Assembly (NCBI RefSeq): GCF_000420785.1
Contig: NZ_ATVP01000008.1
Coordinates: forward strand, 1-64,000
Reading direction: 5' to 3'
DNA from: Streptococcus hyovaginalis DSM 12219
GTDB lineage: Bacteria > Bacillota > Bacilli > Lactobacillales > Streptococcaceae
DNA: 64,000 bases
Shown: positions 1-9,018 of the stretch, one piece after another
Layout of the letters: each line of letters opens with the position of its first letter
Position numbering within the stretch: position 1 is the first letter of the stretch
The notes under the pieces: generated by a model
Told to the model about the DNA's origin: nothing
Database searches by the model: none
Seen by the model: the letters and a program-made list of their open reading frames with translations, nothing else
Program-made: the position numbers and the translations under genes

Positions 1-466
1 TTGATATGAGCCCATGTTTTCTCGATGGGATTGTACTCAGGTGAGTACGGAGGAAGTGGTAAGACTCTATGCCCCTGCTCCTTAGACAAGACCTTTAGCC
101 TGCTCATTCGATGAAACTTTGCATTGTCCATAATGATAACTGATGGCGTCTCCAAAGTGGGTAGTAAGAATTTTTGGAACCAAGCTTCAAAAAAGTCGCT
201 AGTCATAGTATCTTTGTATGTCATCGGAGCTATAAGCTCACCATTTATGAGACCTGCAACTAAAGATATCCGCTGGTATCTTCTTCCAGAGACCTTACCT
301 TTTATCAACTGACCTTTCAAGGAGCGACCATATTCTCGATGAAAATATGTCTCAAACCTGTCTTATCAATATAAACAGGAGTCAAGTGGCTCAAGTTATT
401 CAATTCTTTAAGGAACTGTTCTACTTTTTCAGGGTCTTGTTCGTAGTAGGTACAGCTCTTTTTTTT
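1..466 (-). pseudogene. IS630-family transposase OrfB (DDE catalytic half), frameshifted and partial
   Basis: Read on the minus strand after a -1 shift at the A8 run (459-466), the product begins KSCTYYEQDPEKVEQFL and reaches VYIDKTG. One T is then missing from the GGTTTGAG stretch (plus-strand positions about 353-357). Restoring it lets the frame run on through TYFHREYGRSLKGQ, SVIIMDNAKFHRMS and PPYSPEYNPIEKTW, the usual IS630 core with its second Asp and its Glu. As written, the frame stops soon after the deletion. The C-terminus is cut by the window edge. The catalytic half is therefore broken by a single-base deletion. Confidence 0.8.
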
Positions 467-771
467 CGAGTATATCCCATGGATTTGAGAGCGTAATGAA
501 TAGCGGTTGGGTGACAGCCGAATACAGAAGCTATTTCAGTCAAATAAGCATCTGGATGAGTTTCAAGATAGTTCTTTAATTTCTCTCTATCAACTTTTCT
601 TGGCTTGGTTCCTTTAACTTGGTGATGAAGCTCGCCTGTTTTTTCTTTTAATTTTAGCCATTGATAAATGGTGTTGCGTGAGATTTGGAATACAGCAGAC
701 GCTTCAGAAATACTGCCAGTTTTGTCACAGTATGCGAGAACTTTTTTACGAAAATCTAGTGAATATGCCAT
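421..771 (-). CDS. IS630-family transposase OrfA (helix-turn-helix half)
   Basis: The 116-residue product starts MAYSLDFRKKVLAYCD and has two helix-turn-helix units (residues about 15-45 and 75-105), the DNA-binding half of a two-frame IS630 transposase. The second unit reads EIASVFGCHPTAIHYALKSM. Near the 3' end, a run of eight A residues on the coding strand (459-466) contains A AAA AAA in frame, a canonical -1 slippage heptamer; slipping there enters the OrfB frame. The frame ends with a short out-of-phase tail. This is known behaviour for IS630 elements; its use here is inferred. Confidence 0.85.
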   Translation of the reverse strand: MAYSLDFRKKVLAYCDKTGSISEASAVFQISRNTIYQWLKLKEKTGELHHQVKGTKPRKVDREKLKNYLETHPDAYLTEIASVFGCHPTAIHYALKSMGYTRKKRAVPTTNKTLKK

Positions 772-829
772 AAGAATATGATATCACAAATGTACTGATT
801 TTACTTCATTTTACTATAACCTTGATAAG

Positions 830-1456
830 ATGATAAAAATAATTATGGCTGACGAGGTGCTGAACTATAAACAAAGAGGAGAAAAATCTATCTATGACGA
901 TTTGGAAGTTCTCTTAACTCAAACGGATGCTAGTTATACTCCATTGTTATTTACTCCCTTTTTGTATGGCAGTAACCGACATCAAGCTGCAACCTCTCTT
1001 TTTATCGGAATGACGACAGCTAGCTCTAAATCTCAGATGATTAGGGCAGTTTATGAAGGAATTGCCTTTGCACACAGGGAACATATTCAGGGATTGATTG
1101 CAAGCAAAGGTAAAAAACCAGAAGTCATTCGAATGCTGGGGGCCACTAATTCTAAGGCATGGGTACAGCTGTTTGCTGATGTTTTAGAGATTCCGATTGA
1201 AACGGTTGAAGGATCTGAAATAGGGGGACTTGGAGGAGCAATCGCTTGTCTACAGGCTATCGAACATTTGTCTTTAGCACAAGCTATTCAGACGATGGTA
1301 ACTGTTAAGGAGCGCTTTGTTCCAAATTCGAAAGAGTCGCTTATCTATACCAAAAAGTATGAGGTCTATCAGCATTTGCTAGATCAATTGGATCCTGTTT
1401 GGGAATCTGTCAAATCCTTACAAATATTGGCGAATAAAAAGGAGGGTGAAAAGTGA
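830..1456 (+). pseudogene. FGGY-family sugar kinase, C-terminal remnant
   Basis: The 208 residues match only the second (C-terminal) actin-like domain of FGGY carbohydrate kinases such as L-xylulose or xylulose kinase. Recognisable parts are PLLFTPFLYGSN, GIAFAHREHI, RMLGATNSKAWVQLFADVLEIPIE and EIGGLGGAIA, which form the ATP-binding half. The N-terminal sugar-binding half is missing, because an IS element lies immediately upstream. The open frame continues back toward the IS junction without a convincing start or ribosome site. It overlaps the next gene by 4 bp, suggesting both once belonged to a pentose or ascorbate-type catabolic operon. Function is probably lost. Confidence 0.75.
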
Positions 1457-2191
1457 GTCAGGAATGGATTATCAACAGTATCGTCTTTAAAGAAAAATTA
1501 ACACAAGGAGTATCGCAGTTGGATCTCTTGGAGTTTGCGTCCTCACTTGGAATTGATTGCTTTGAAATACGTCGAGAATACTTGACGCATCCTAGAAGAG
1601 AATTGATAAGTATTAAGAAACGAGCTGAAGGCCTAGGGATAAAGTTATTTTACAGTGTTAATGAGGATTTTTTTAAGAATCATGGTCTAAATCCATACTT
1701 GGAACAGTTCGTAGAGGAAACTCGTTTGTTAGACGCTCCTTTTCTTAAAATGAATATTGGTTATTTCGAACCGCTGTCTGAGGAGAATCGAATTCAATTG
1801 CGAGAATTGTGTCAAGAGGGTTTTAAGATCAGTCTTGAAAACAATCAAGACGTGTACAATGCTAGTATACCTAACTGCTATAAAGCTATGTCTTATTTAA
1901 CCACACATTCCTATGAGATTGATTTTGTCTTTGACACGGGCAATTGGTTGGTAGTTGGTGAAGATCTAGATGAGGCTATTCGAATAATGAAAACATTTAC
2001 TCATTATTTGCATTGTAAAAATGTTATTAAGACTTCCGCAGGCTATCAAGTCAGTTCCAGTCTTTTTACTGGTGCTATCAACATGGAAGAGATTCTAGGG
2101 CATTTTTTCTGATATGCCATATAAAGCTTTAGAATATGCGACAACAAAATCTCAGTTAGTCAAGGATAGAATGATCCTACAGCAGTATTAA
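1453..2191 (+). pseudogene. Sugar-phosphate isomerase/epimerase (AP-endonuclease-2 fold), C-terminal frameshift
   Basis: A GTG start at 1453 follows GGAGGG. The first 219 residues look like a xylose-isomerase-type TIM barrel (FKISLENNQDVYN, DFVFDTGNWLVVGEDLDEAI, YLHCKNV), a family that includes L-xylulose-5-phosphate 3-epimerases. The frame stops at 2112 just after a run of six T (2103-2108). With five T, translation would continue as HFSDMPYKALEYATTKSQLV to a stop at 2189-2191, giving about 24 more plausible residues. A one-base homopolymer insertion therefore truncates the C-terminus. It is paired with the kinase remnant upstream. A sequencing error in the run cannot be excluded. Confidence 0.65.
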
Positions 2192-2303
2192 ATGCTTGTA
2201 TCTTGGACGCTAATAAGAGTTAAGGTCTATGTGATTTTCTTCTATTCGCTAGCATTAATTTATGCTATAATATTTCTAATATTTTGACTATTTGGAGATG
2301 ATT

Positions 2304-3545
2304 ATGAAGACACCTTTTATTTCTCGGCAAGAGCTGGATAAGATTACTGAGCAATTCCCAACACCATTCCATCTTTATGATGAGAAGGGGATTCGTGAGA
2401 AAGCACGTGCTTTAAACAAGGCTTTTGCTTGGAATAAGGGCTTTAAAGAATATTTTGCAGTTAAGGCAACACCAACTCCTGCCATTTTGAAAATCCTTCA
2501 AGAGGAGAATTGTGGTGTGGATTGTGCGACAGGCGTGGAACTACTGATGAGTCATAAATTAGGATTTACAGATATCATGTTCTCCTCTAATAACACCACA
2601 GCATCAGAGTACGCATATGCCAAAGAAATCGGGGCAACAATCAACCTAGATGCTTATGAAATGATTGCTTTTGTCAAAGAAACCGTTGGTTTACCGGAGA
2701 CAGTATCGCTTCGTTACAATCCAGGAGGTGTTTTCTCACTTGGAACTGATATCATGGATAATCCAGAAGAATCTAAATTTGGTATGACCCGTGCTCAACT
2801 GATTCAAGGTTTCAAAGACTTGAAGGCAGAGGGTGTTAAAGAATTTGGTATTCATTCTTTCTTGGCTTCCAATACAGTTACCAATGATTATTACCCAGAG
2901 TTGGCACGTCAGCTATTTACTTTAGCTGTGGAAATCCGTGAGGAAGCAGGTGTAGATCTTAGCTTTATCAACCTATCTGGCGGTATCGGCGTTAACTATC
3001 GCCCAGAGGAAGAAGCCAATGACATTGCGGTTATTGGTGAGGGTGTCCGTAATGTCTATGAAGAAGTGTTGGCACCAGCTGGTCTTGATGATGTCAAAAT
3101 CTTTACGGAACTGGGGCGCTTCATGCTGGCACCACATGGCCTTTTGATCACTAAAGTGCTTCACCGTAAAAAAACTTACCGCGACTATGTGGGCGTCGAT
3201 GCCTCAGCGGTTAACCTGCTGCGCCCAGCCATGTACGGTTCTTACCACCATATCACCAACATCAGCAATCCTGCTGGTCCTGTAGAAGTAGTTGATGTAG
3301 TCGGCTCACTCTGCGAGAACAATGATAAATTTGCCAAGCAACGCGACTTGCCAGAGGCGCGTGTAGGCGATACCTTGGTCATCCATGATACTGGAGCACA
3401 TGGTTTCTCTATGGGTTATCAGTATAATGCGCGACTGCGTTCAGCAGAGATTCTTTATCAAGAAGATGGTACAGCCCGTCTTATCCGTCGTGCAGAGACG
3501 CCAGAAGATTACTTTGCGACCATCACAGGATTTGATTTTGAGTAG
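2304..3545 (+). CDS. lysA: Diaminopimelate decarboxylase
   Basis: A PLP-dependent group IV decarboxylase that converts meso-diaminopimelate to L-lysine in the cytoplasm. The alanine-racemase-like barrel carries the PLP lysine in FAVKATPTP (residues about 53-61), the glycine loop NLSGGIGVNY and the C-terminal GSLCENNDKF motif with its active-site Cys. I chose ATG 2304, which lies 6 bp after GGAG; upstream TTG and ATG codons overlap that site. The promoter has an extended -10 (TGCTATAAT, about 2267-2275). No other lysine-pathway genes are visible here and streptococcal peptidoglycan uses lysine, so this would act as a terminal lysine-supply step. A related carboxynorspermidine-type activity is less likely. 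Confidence 0.9.
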   Translation: MKTPFISRQELDKITEQFPTPFHLYDEKGIREKARALNKAFAWNKGFKEYFAVKATPTPAILKILQEENCGVDCATGVELLMSHKLGFTDIMFSSNNTTASEYAYAKEIGATINLDAYEMIAFVKETVGLPETVSLRYNPGGVFSLGTDIMDNPEESKFGMTRAQLIQGFKDLKAEGVKEFGIHSFLASNTVTNDYYPELARQLFTLAVEIREEAGVDLSFINLSGGIGVNYRPEEEANDIAVIGEGVRNVYEEVLAPAGLDDVKIFTELGRFMLAPHGLLITKVLHRKKTYRDYVGVDASAVNLLRPAMYGSYHHITNISNPAGPVEVVDVVGSLCENNDKFAKQRDLPEARVGDTLVIHDTGAHGFSMGYQYNARLRSAEILYQEDGTARLIRRAETPEDYFATITGFDFE

Positions 3546-3627
3546 TCAAAAAACAGAATGCTATTTTATAATGAGTGATAAGAACTGGAAGTGGTTGTCC
3601 AGCTCTTTGTAACAAAAAAGGAGTTTT

Positions 3628-4353
3628 ATGGTAGGATTAGGAACCCTTATTAATACTGGGGCTATTGTTTTAGCAGGTATTATCGGTAGTTTTTTTGGGC
3701 ATCATCTCAAGCAAAAGCATCAAGAGACGCTTATGGTGGCTTCTGGTATCAGTGTGCTCTTTATTGGGATTGCAGGTGCTATGGAGGGCATGCTTAAGGT
3801 CAGCGATTCAGCCCTAGTCAGTGGTCAGGCCATGCTTGTGGTGCTATCTTTAACGATAGGTGGTTTGTTAGGGGAATGGTTAGGCATTGAAGAGGGATTT
3901 GATCATTTCGGTCAGTGGCTCAAGGAAAAATCGGGAAATGCCAAAGATACGAGCTTTGTCAATGCTTTTGTGACAGCTTCCTTAACCGTTTGTATCGGCG
4001 CTATGGCCATTGTAGGTGCTATCCAAGATGGGATTTTGGGAAACCCGAGTATATTAATCACCAAGGCGGTTCTTGATTTTATCATCATTTTGGTCATGTC
4101 GACTGGTCTTGGAAAAGGTTCTGGGTTTTCAGCTGTTCCTGTTTTTCTCTTTCAAGGAACGATTACCCTCTTGGCACAAGTGATAAAGCCCATCATGACA
4201 GAAGAGGCTTTGGCTAATATCAGTCTTGTCGGTTCTGTTTTGATCTTCTGTGTGGGGATTAACTTAGTCTTTGGGCAAAAAGTTAGGGTGGCAAACCTCT
4301 TGCCCAGTATTCTTGTCGCTATTCTTATGGCTTACTTAGGATCTATTTTCTAA
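3628..4353 (+). CDS. DUF554 family membrane protein
   Basis: A 241-residue, very hydrophobic protein with about six to seven membrane segments, of the DUF554/YqgA type. Typical stretches are GTLINTGAIVLAGIIGSFFG at the N-terminus and GGLLGEWLGIEEGFDHFGQW and FVTASLTVCIGAMAIVGAIQ in the middle. A good ribosome site (AAAAAGGAG) precedes the ATG. The molecular function of this family is not established; transport is a guess. It lies between lysA and a UPF0154 gene with its own promoter, so it may be transcribed alone or with lysA. Confidence 0.85.
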   Translation: MVGLGTLINTGAIVLAGIIGSFFGHHLKQKHQETLMVASGISVLFIGIAGAMEGMLKVSDSALVSGQAMLVVLSLTIGGLLGEWLGIEEGFDHFGQWLKEKSGNAKDTSFVNAFVTASLTVCIGAMAIVGAIQDGILGNPSILITKAVLDFIIILVMSTGLGKGSGFSAVPVFLFQGTITLLAQVIKPIMTEEALANISLVGSVLIFCVGINLVFGQKVRVANLLPSILVAILMAYLGSIF

Positions 4354-4355
4354 AT

Positions 4356-4384
4356 TTGTAAACCCTTGATTTTTCTGCTATAAT
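4356..4384 (+). promoter_or_regulatory. Promoter of the UPF0154 gene
   Basis: TTGTAA (4356-4361), a 17-bp spacer and TATAAT (4379-4384) preceded by TGC, an extended -10. It lies 36 bp upstream of the ATG at 4420. Confidence 0.75.
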
Positions 4385-4419
4385 AGAGCGGTAAAAAAGA
4401 CTAGGAGTAAGAATTAATC

Positions 4420-4662
4420 ATGTCAACACCACTATGGATTTTAATTGTTGTATTAGCTGCTATTGCCGGCGTTTTTGGAGGTATTTTCATTGCCCGCAAG
4501 CAAATTGAAAAAGAGATCGGAGAGTACCCACGTTTGACACCGGACGCTATCCGTGAAATGATGAGCCAAATGGGTCAAAAGCCAAATGAGGCTAAAGTTC
4601 AACAAACTTATCGTAACATCGTCAAACAATCAAAAGTAGCCGCTGCAAAAAAGAAAAAATAA
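4420..4662 (+). CDS. UPF0154 family small membrane protein (YneF-like)
   Basis: An 80-residue protein with one N-terminal membrane helix ([20 protein letters not shown]) followed by a basic/amphipathic cytoplasmic tail with the family stretch [20 protein letters not shown] and a lysine-rich end. This is the usual size and architecture of the UPF0154 family, whose function is unknown. A strong promoter and terminal position before a terminator-like hairpin suggest a short transcript of its own. Confidence 0.9.
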   Translation: MSTPLWILIVVLAAIAGVFGGIFIARKQIEKEIGEYPRLTPDAIREMMSQMGQKPNEAKVQQTYRNIVKQSKVAAAKKKK

Positions 4663-4796
4663 AAAAGTAGAACTCATCTAAAATCAAGACAAGATAGCAG
4701 ATTAGGTGATCATCAAAAGTGATTGCTGCTGCCAAACTGTCACAAGGGAGTCAGTTTCTCTGATGCGGGTTGTTATGATTTTAAGGAATGTAAGAG

Positions 4797-4826
4797 GGGT
4801 TGGGAGTTTGATTCTCAACCCTTTTT
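4797..4826 (+). terminator. Rho-independent terminator upstream of murI
   Basis: GGGTTGGGAG pairs with CTCAACCC (one bulged G) and is followed by TTTTT. It separates the UPF0154 transcript, or a short leader, from murI. The 130 bp before it (4663-4796) hold nothing I recognise. Confidence 0.6.
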
Positions 4827-4840
4827 AGAAAGAAGAGACT

Positions 4841-5656
4841 ATGGATAATCGCCCCATTGGTTTTTTAGATTCAGGTGTGGGAGGCTTAACGGTTGTTAAA
4901 GAATTGATGCGCCAACTTCCGCATGAAGAGATTGTTTATATCGGGGATTCAGCGAGAGCGCCCTATGGACCGAGACCAGCTGATCAAATTAGAGAATATA
5001 CCTGGGAGTTGGTCAACTTTCTCCTAACCAAGAATGTCAAAATGATCGTTTTCGCTTGTAATACAGCGACAGCTGTTGCTTGGGAAGAAGTTAAGGCTGC
5101 CTTGGATATCCCTATTATTGGTGTTATCTTGCCTGGCTCTAGCGCTGCCATAAAGGCAACACGTCATAAAAAGATTGGTGTTATTGCAACTCCGATGACG
5201 GTGACATCAGATATTTATCGCAAGAAAGTAGAGAGTTTGGACCCTAGTGTTCGAGTGACTTCCCTCGCTTGCCCACGTTTTGTGCCACTGGTAGAATCCA
5301 ATGAGACAGGTTCTAGCTTGGCTAAAAAGGTTGTCTATGAGACCTTAACACCCCTAAAAGGGCGCGTGGATACATTGGTTTTGGGCTGCACCCATTACCC
5401 CTTATTACGCCCGATTATTCAAAATGTGATGGGGCCAGATGTCAAACTGATTGATAGTGGTGCTGAAACAGTTCGTGATATTTCGGTTCTGCTTAACTAT
5501 TTTGAAATTAACCGCAGTCGAGAGCTGAACCATAAGCAAGATGTTTTCTATACCACAGCCGGCGTGGCGAGTTTCCAAACCATCGCAGAAAATTGGTTAC
5601 ATCAGTCAATATCGGTTGAACATGTTAGTTTAAAGGAGGCGCTAAGTGACGAATAA
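4841..5656 (+). CDS. murI: Glutamate racemase
   Basis: Interconverts L- and D-glutamate to supply D-Glu for peptidoglycan. The two catalytic cysteines are visible in [14 protein letters not shown] (residue about 73) and [12 protein letters not shown] (about 184); the N-terminal DSGVGGLTV substrate loop is intact. The 271-residue length is normal. It is the first gene of a tightly overlapping run (rdgB starts inside its last codons), followed by chromosome-segregation genes. Also called racE or glr in streptococci. Confidence 0.95.
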   Translation: MDNRPIGFLDSGVGGLTVVKELMRQLPHEEIVYIGDSARAPYGPRPADQIREYTWELVNFLLTKNVKMIVFACNTATAVAWEEVKAALDIPIIGVILPGSSAAIKATRHKKIGVIATPMTVTSDIYRKKVESLDPSVRVTSLACPRFVPLVESNETGSSLAKKVVYETLTPLKGRVDTLVLGCTHYPLLRPIIQNVMGPDVKLIDSGAETVRDISVLLNYFEINRSRELNHKQDVFYTTAGVASFQTIAENWLHQSISVEHVSLKEALSDE

Positions 5657-6617
5657 AATATATGAATATAAGGACACTAATAATTGGTTTATTGCCAAGT
5701 GGGAATCATTTAATTATCTGACTTGTTTCGGCAATGATGAGGACTACGATAAGAGTCAAGAGATCTTTCATCCCCTCGTAAAGCAATTGGCTGTAGAAGG
5801 ATTGCAAGTTCATATTATTAGTCTAGCCTCTGATTTTCAGTTGATTGCCTTTTTAGTAAATACTATTGCTACCGAAACCAAACGCCAGCTAAGTGTCAAG
5901 CAACACCAAGGCGCGGTTTTGGTTACCGACGGAGACAGACTTCTCTGGCTTCACCTGCCTAAGCAAGGTCTTCCTCTAGATACTTTTTGGGGGCAAGATC
6001 AGTCTGGATTTGGTGATAAGCTCCTTATTGCGACGCATAATGAAGGAAAAGTCAAGGAATTCCGCAAGATGTTTGCTTCGTTAGGCATTGACGTGGAAAG
6101 CCTCAATGACTATCCTGATTTGCCAGAAGTGGCTGAAACAGGAACAACCTTTGAGGAAAATGCCCGACTTAAGGCTGAAACCATCTCGGAATTGACTGGC
6201 CGCATGGTCTTGGCAGATGATTCCGGCTTGAAAGTAGATGCACTAGGTGGGTTGCCTGGTGTGTGGTCGGCTCGTTTTTCGGGACCAGATGCGACAGATG
6301 CCCAAAATAATGCTAAATTACTGCATGAACTAGCTATGGTTTTTGAACAGAAGGATCGCAGTGCCCAGTTCCATTCCACTTTAGTAGTGGCAGCGCCGGG
6401 TAAAGAAAGTTTAGTTGTTTCAGCAGACTGGCCAGGCTACATTGCTTTTGAAGAAAAAGGCGAAGGGGGCTTTGGCTATGATCCTTTATTCTTGGTTGGA
6501 GAAACTGGGCAACGTGCTGCAGAATTATCACCAGATGAAAAGAACGCTATATCGCACCGCGGTTTAGCAATGAAACAACTGATGGAGGCATTTGCAGAAT
6601 GGCAGAACAAACGTTAA
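5646..6617 (+). CDS. rdgB: XTP/dITP pyrophosphatase with streptococcal N-terminal extension
   Basis: House-cleaning nucleoside-triphosphatase of the Ham1/RdgB family that hydrolyses ITP, dITP and XTP to monophosphates. The catalytic domain starts near residue 125 with [18 protein letters not shown] and contains [34 protein letters not shown] and [10 protein letters not shown]. The first 120 residues form an extra domain absent from the roughly 200-residue enterobacterial enzymes but usual in streptococci; its role is unknown. The GTG start at 5646 overlaps the murI end by 11 bp, implying translational coupling. Confidence 0.92.
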   Translation: MTNKIYEYKDTNNWFIAKWESFNYLTCFGNDEDYDKSQEIFHPLVKQLAVEGLQVHIISLASDFQLIAFLVNTIATETKRQLSVKQHQGAVLVTDGDRLLWLHLPKQGLPLDTFWGQDQSGFGDKLLIATHNEGKVKEFRKMFASLGIDVESLNDYPDLPEVAETGTTFEENARLKAETISELTGRMVLADDSGLKVDALGGLPGVWSARFSGPDATDAQNNAKLLHELAMVFEQKDRSAQFHSTLVVAAPGKESLVVSADWPGYIAFEEKGEGGFGYDPLFLVGETGQRAAELSPDEKNAISHRGLAMKQLMEAFAEWQNKR

Positions 6618-7120
6618 TTGTTATGAGTGACTCCCATGGCGACAAGGCAGTCGTTCAAAGCATCAAAGACCATTATCAAGGAAAAGTCGACGCTATTTTT
6701 CATAATGGTGATTCTGAGCTCAAGTCATCCGACCCTATTTGGCAAGGAATTCATGTTGTGAAAGGTAATTGTGATTATGACAGCGGCTATCAAGAAGATT
6801 CTTTGGTCTCATTAGAGGGAGTAAGAGTTGCCCAGACGCACGGGCATCTTTACCATATTAACTTTTTATGGGATCGTTTGGTCTACTTTGCAGAGGAAGC
6901 CCAGGCAGATATTTGTTTATATGGTCATCTTCACCGTGCAGATGCCTGGCAAGAGGCGGGCATTGTATTCATTAATCCAGGGTCTGTTTTACAACCTCGG
7001 GGGGATATCAATGAGAAGCTATATGCCAAGATACATGTCACTGATGAGCGTATCACGGTTGATTTTTTAACCCTTGATCACCAAGTATTTCCAGGATTAT
7101 CACAGGAATTTATGAGATGA
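6599..7120 (+). CDS. yfcE: YfcE/MJ0936-type metallophosphoesterase
   Basis: A 173-residue calcineurin-like phosphoesterase. All metal-binding motifs are present: MSDSHGD near the N-terminus, HNGDSE, VKGNCD, AQTHGH and YGHLHRA, followed by [11 protein letters not shown]. Family members hydrolyse phosphodiesters such as bis-pNPP in vitro; the physiological substrate is unsettled. The start overlaps the rdgB end by 19 bp and its own stop overlaps cbpB by 4 bp, so it is in the middle of the murI operon. Confidence 0.88.
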   Translation: MAEQTLIVMSDSHGDKAVVQSIKDHYQGKVDAIFHNGDSELKSSDPIWQGIHVVKGNCDYDSGYQEDSLVSLEGVRVAQTHGHLYHINFLWDRLVYFAEEAQADICLYGHLHRADAWQEAGIVFINPGSVLQPRGDINEKLYAKIHVTDERITVDFLTLDHQVFPGLSQEFMR

Positions 7121-7581
7121 TAGCAAAAGAATTTGAAGTGTTTTTGACCGGATATACAGACCATTTCCTAGTACCTGCAAAAGATCTGGCTATTGTGGTC
7201 GGAACGCATAATATGGATCATGTCTTACTCCTAATGATGAGTAATGGCTATTCTAGGATCCCTGTTATCGATAAGGAAAAGCGTTATTTAGGGACGGTCT
7301 CCATATCCGATATCATGAATTATCAGTCTGAAAATGAATTGACAGATGATGCACTAGGCAATACTGACGTGGCCTTAGCTGTCTCAGACATTATTGAAAC
7401 GATCAGTTCCAATGCTTCTTTAACGGAAATCATGCATAAACTGGTAGATAATTCCTTTTTACCGGTCTTAGATGAAGAGACGCAGTTTTTAGGGATTATT
7501 ACTAGGCGTTCCATTTTAAAAGCGGTCAATGCTTTATTGCATGAATTTACTGAGGATTACGATATTGTCTCAAAATCTTAA
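7117..7581 (+). CDS. cbpB: CBS-domain protein, CbpB/DarB-like
   Basis: A 154-residue protein of two CBS motifs (about residues 18-75 and 85-145; GYSRIPVIDKEKRYLGTVSI and NSFLPVLDEETQFLGIITRR). In Listeria and Bacillus, stand-alone CBS proteins of this size (CbpB/DarB) bind c-di-AMP and, when unbound, stimulate the stringent-response enzyme Rel. The same role here is inferred from family and size. It overlaps yfcE upstream and the XerD-like gene downstream. Confidence 0.8.
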   Translation: MIAKEFEVFLTGYTDHFLVPAKDLAIVVGTHNMDHVLLLMMSNGYSRIPVIDKEKRYLGTVSISDIMNYQSENELTDDALGNTDVALAVSDIIETISSNASLTEIMHKLVDNSFLPVLDEETQFLGIITRRSILKAVNALLHEFTEDYDIVSKS

Positions 7582-8320
7582 AACGTTTATTGCCCCTTTT
7601 TTGTCAACGAAAGCCATTTCAGAGACTTCGCGGCTAGCTTATGGCTATGACCTGGAGCAGTTTGTGGATTTGATTGAGGCTGATATCACTGAGGCTCGCT
7701 TACTTTACTATCAGGAATACCTCAAATCCCTGAAAGTCAGTGCTCAAAAACGCAAACAATCCTCTGTTAATCAATTTTTGCTCTATCTTTATGATCAGGG
7801 GATTTTGGACCGCTATTACAGGTTGCAAAAAGTGACGAAAGATGAGGTATCAGCTCCTAGAGTAACCTCACTGTCTCTGGCCTTTTTAGAAGAACCAACT
7901 CCTGAAGTTTCTGGTCGTTTGATAGCCAGTTTAATCGCTTTAGGTGGACTGACGATAAAGGAAATAGCTGCTTTGGAATGGGATAAACTAGATATTGATT
8001 TTAAAGTGTTGACGGTTGAAAGAGCTGGACAAATTCGTGTTCTCAATCTTCCAGATCTTATTCTAGAACAATTATTACCTGATGCCCAGGCGCGTTTTGT
8101 CTTTGATAATGGTGGAAAGCCTTATTCAAGACAATGGTTTTTTATTCACCTGAAAGCCTATTTAGCTCATTTTAATCTCGAACATGTAACAGCACAGGAT
8201 TTGAGAAAGCAGTATATTCTTGACCAGAAAGCGTCCGGCAAGACCATAAGTGATGTCGCCAAACAGCTAGGTTTAAAGTCAACACAAACCTTAGAAAAAT
8301 ATTTTAACGAATGGATATAA
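7565..8320 (+). CDS. XerD-like protein with degenerate recombinase active site
   Basis: Tyrosine-recombinase fold: an N-terminal core-binding domain (residues about 1-95) and a C-terminal catalytic-type domain. The first catalytic Arg (normally in TGLRISE) is replaced (GGLTIKEIAALEW), the HxLR box reads AQDLR with its His missing, and the distal His is also missing (LGLKSTQTLEKY), though the terminal Tyr remains. It is therefore unlikely to be a normal recombinase; streptococci resolve chromosomes with XerS. I chose TTG 7565 (MSQNLKTFIAPF), about 10 bp after GAGGA; an upstream ATG at 7529 lies deep inside cbpB. Its place directly before scpAB suggests a chromosome-maintenance link. Confidence 0.75.
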   Translation: MSQNLKTFIAPFLSTKAISETSRLAYGYDLEQFVDLIEADITEARLLYYQEYLKSLKVSAQKRKQSSVNQFLLYLYDQGILDRYYRLQKVTKDEVSAPRVTSLSLAFLEEPTPEVSGRLIASLIALGGLTIKEIAALEWDKLDIDFKVLTVERAGQIRVLNLPDLILEQLLPDAQARFVFDNGGKPYSRQWFFIHLKAYLAHFNLEHVTAQDLRKQYILDQKASGKTISDVAKQLGLKSTQTLEKYFNEWI

Positions 8321-9018
8321 AAGTCAAAGATTTTGAAGGCCCTCTAGACCTCTTACTTCATTTGGTTTCAAAATACGAAGTGGATATTTATGATGTGCCC
8401 TTAGTAGACGTTATCGAGCAGTATTTAGCCTATTTAGCCACGCTACAAGCTATGCGGCTGGAAGTGGCTGGGGAATATATGGTCATGGCTAGTCAGTTAA
8501 TGCTCATTAAGAGCCGTAGATTGTTACCTACGGTGGTTGAAGAAGCACCGTCAGAAGACGATTTAGAGATGGCTTTGTTGTCACAATTAGAAGAGTACAA
8601 GCAGTTTAAAGCTATTGGAGAGGTCATGGGACAGCAACATCAAGATAGGGCCAGGTTATTTTCCAAATCTAAAACGGAGTTTGTTTCAGAAGATATACAG
8701 TTAAATCATGATAAAACAACTCTAGATTTGTACCTGGCATTTTCTAAAGTAATGTCTCAAAAACAGATCGTTTTCAATCAAGAACATACCACTATCACGG
8801 CAGATGATTACCGTATTGAAGATATGATGCATTTTGTGGAGAAACAGTTGTTGCCCGATCAGCCAAAACCTTTAAGTCAGCTTTTTGAGAAATCTGAAAG
8901 TAAGGAACAGATGATCACAATCTTTTTAGCAGTATTAGAATTGGTCAAAAGACAATTGCTGAGCGTCCAACAGGACCATAATTTTTCAGATGTAACATTA
9001 GTACGGGAGGTTACATGA
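8311..9018 (+). CDS. scpA: Segregation and condensation protein A (kleisin)
   Basis: A 235-residue kleisin that bridges Smc heads with ScpB in bacterial condensin. The N-terminal helical domain is clear ([35 protein letters not shown]), followed by an acidic linker and a C-terminal winged-helix region ([14 protein letters not shown]). The start overlaps the xerD-like gene by 10 bp and its stop overlaps the scpB ATG by 4 bp. Confidence 0.95.
   Translation: MDIKVKDFEGPLDLLLHLVSKYEVDIYDVPLVDVIEQYLAYLATLQAMRLEVAGEYMVMASQLMLIKSRRLLPTVVEEAPSEDDLEMALLSQLEEYKQFKAIGEVMGQQHQDRARLFSKSKTEFVSEDIQLNHDKTTLDLYLAFSKVMSQKQIVFNQEHTTITADDYRIEDMMHFVEKQLLPDQPKPLSQLFEKSESKEQMITIFLAVLELVKRQLLSVQQDHNFSDVTLVREVT

Larger units (their letters stand above)
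1..818 (-). mobile_element. IS630-family insertion sequence, partial and defective
   Basis: Two overlapping minus-strand reading frames give a helix-turn-helix OrfA and a DDE-type OrfB, as in streptococcal IS630 elements. The left end lies outside the window. The right boundary is inferred near 815-820, where the sequence reads ACTATA and a TA target would fit; I did not confirm terminal inverted repeats because the other end is absent. The element abuts the C-terminal half of a sugar kinase, so it probably split that gene. OrfB carries a one-base deletion, so this copy is unlikely to make an active transposase. Confidence 0.8.

Noticed and set aside
2973..3164. Antisense and alternate-frame open frames inside lysA, infB, gatB, the 5'-nucleotidase and other long genes
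   Set aside because: They lie within well-supported genes in other frames, without ribosome sites or family similarity.
4663..4840. T-box or riboswitch upstream of murI
   Set aside because: No T-box sequence (such as GGGTGGNACCGCG) or known riboswitch core is visible, only a simple terminator.
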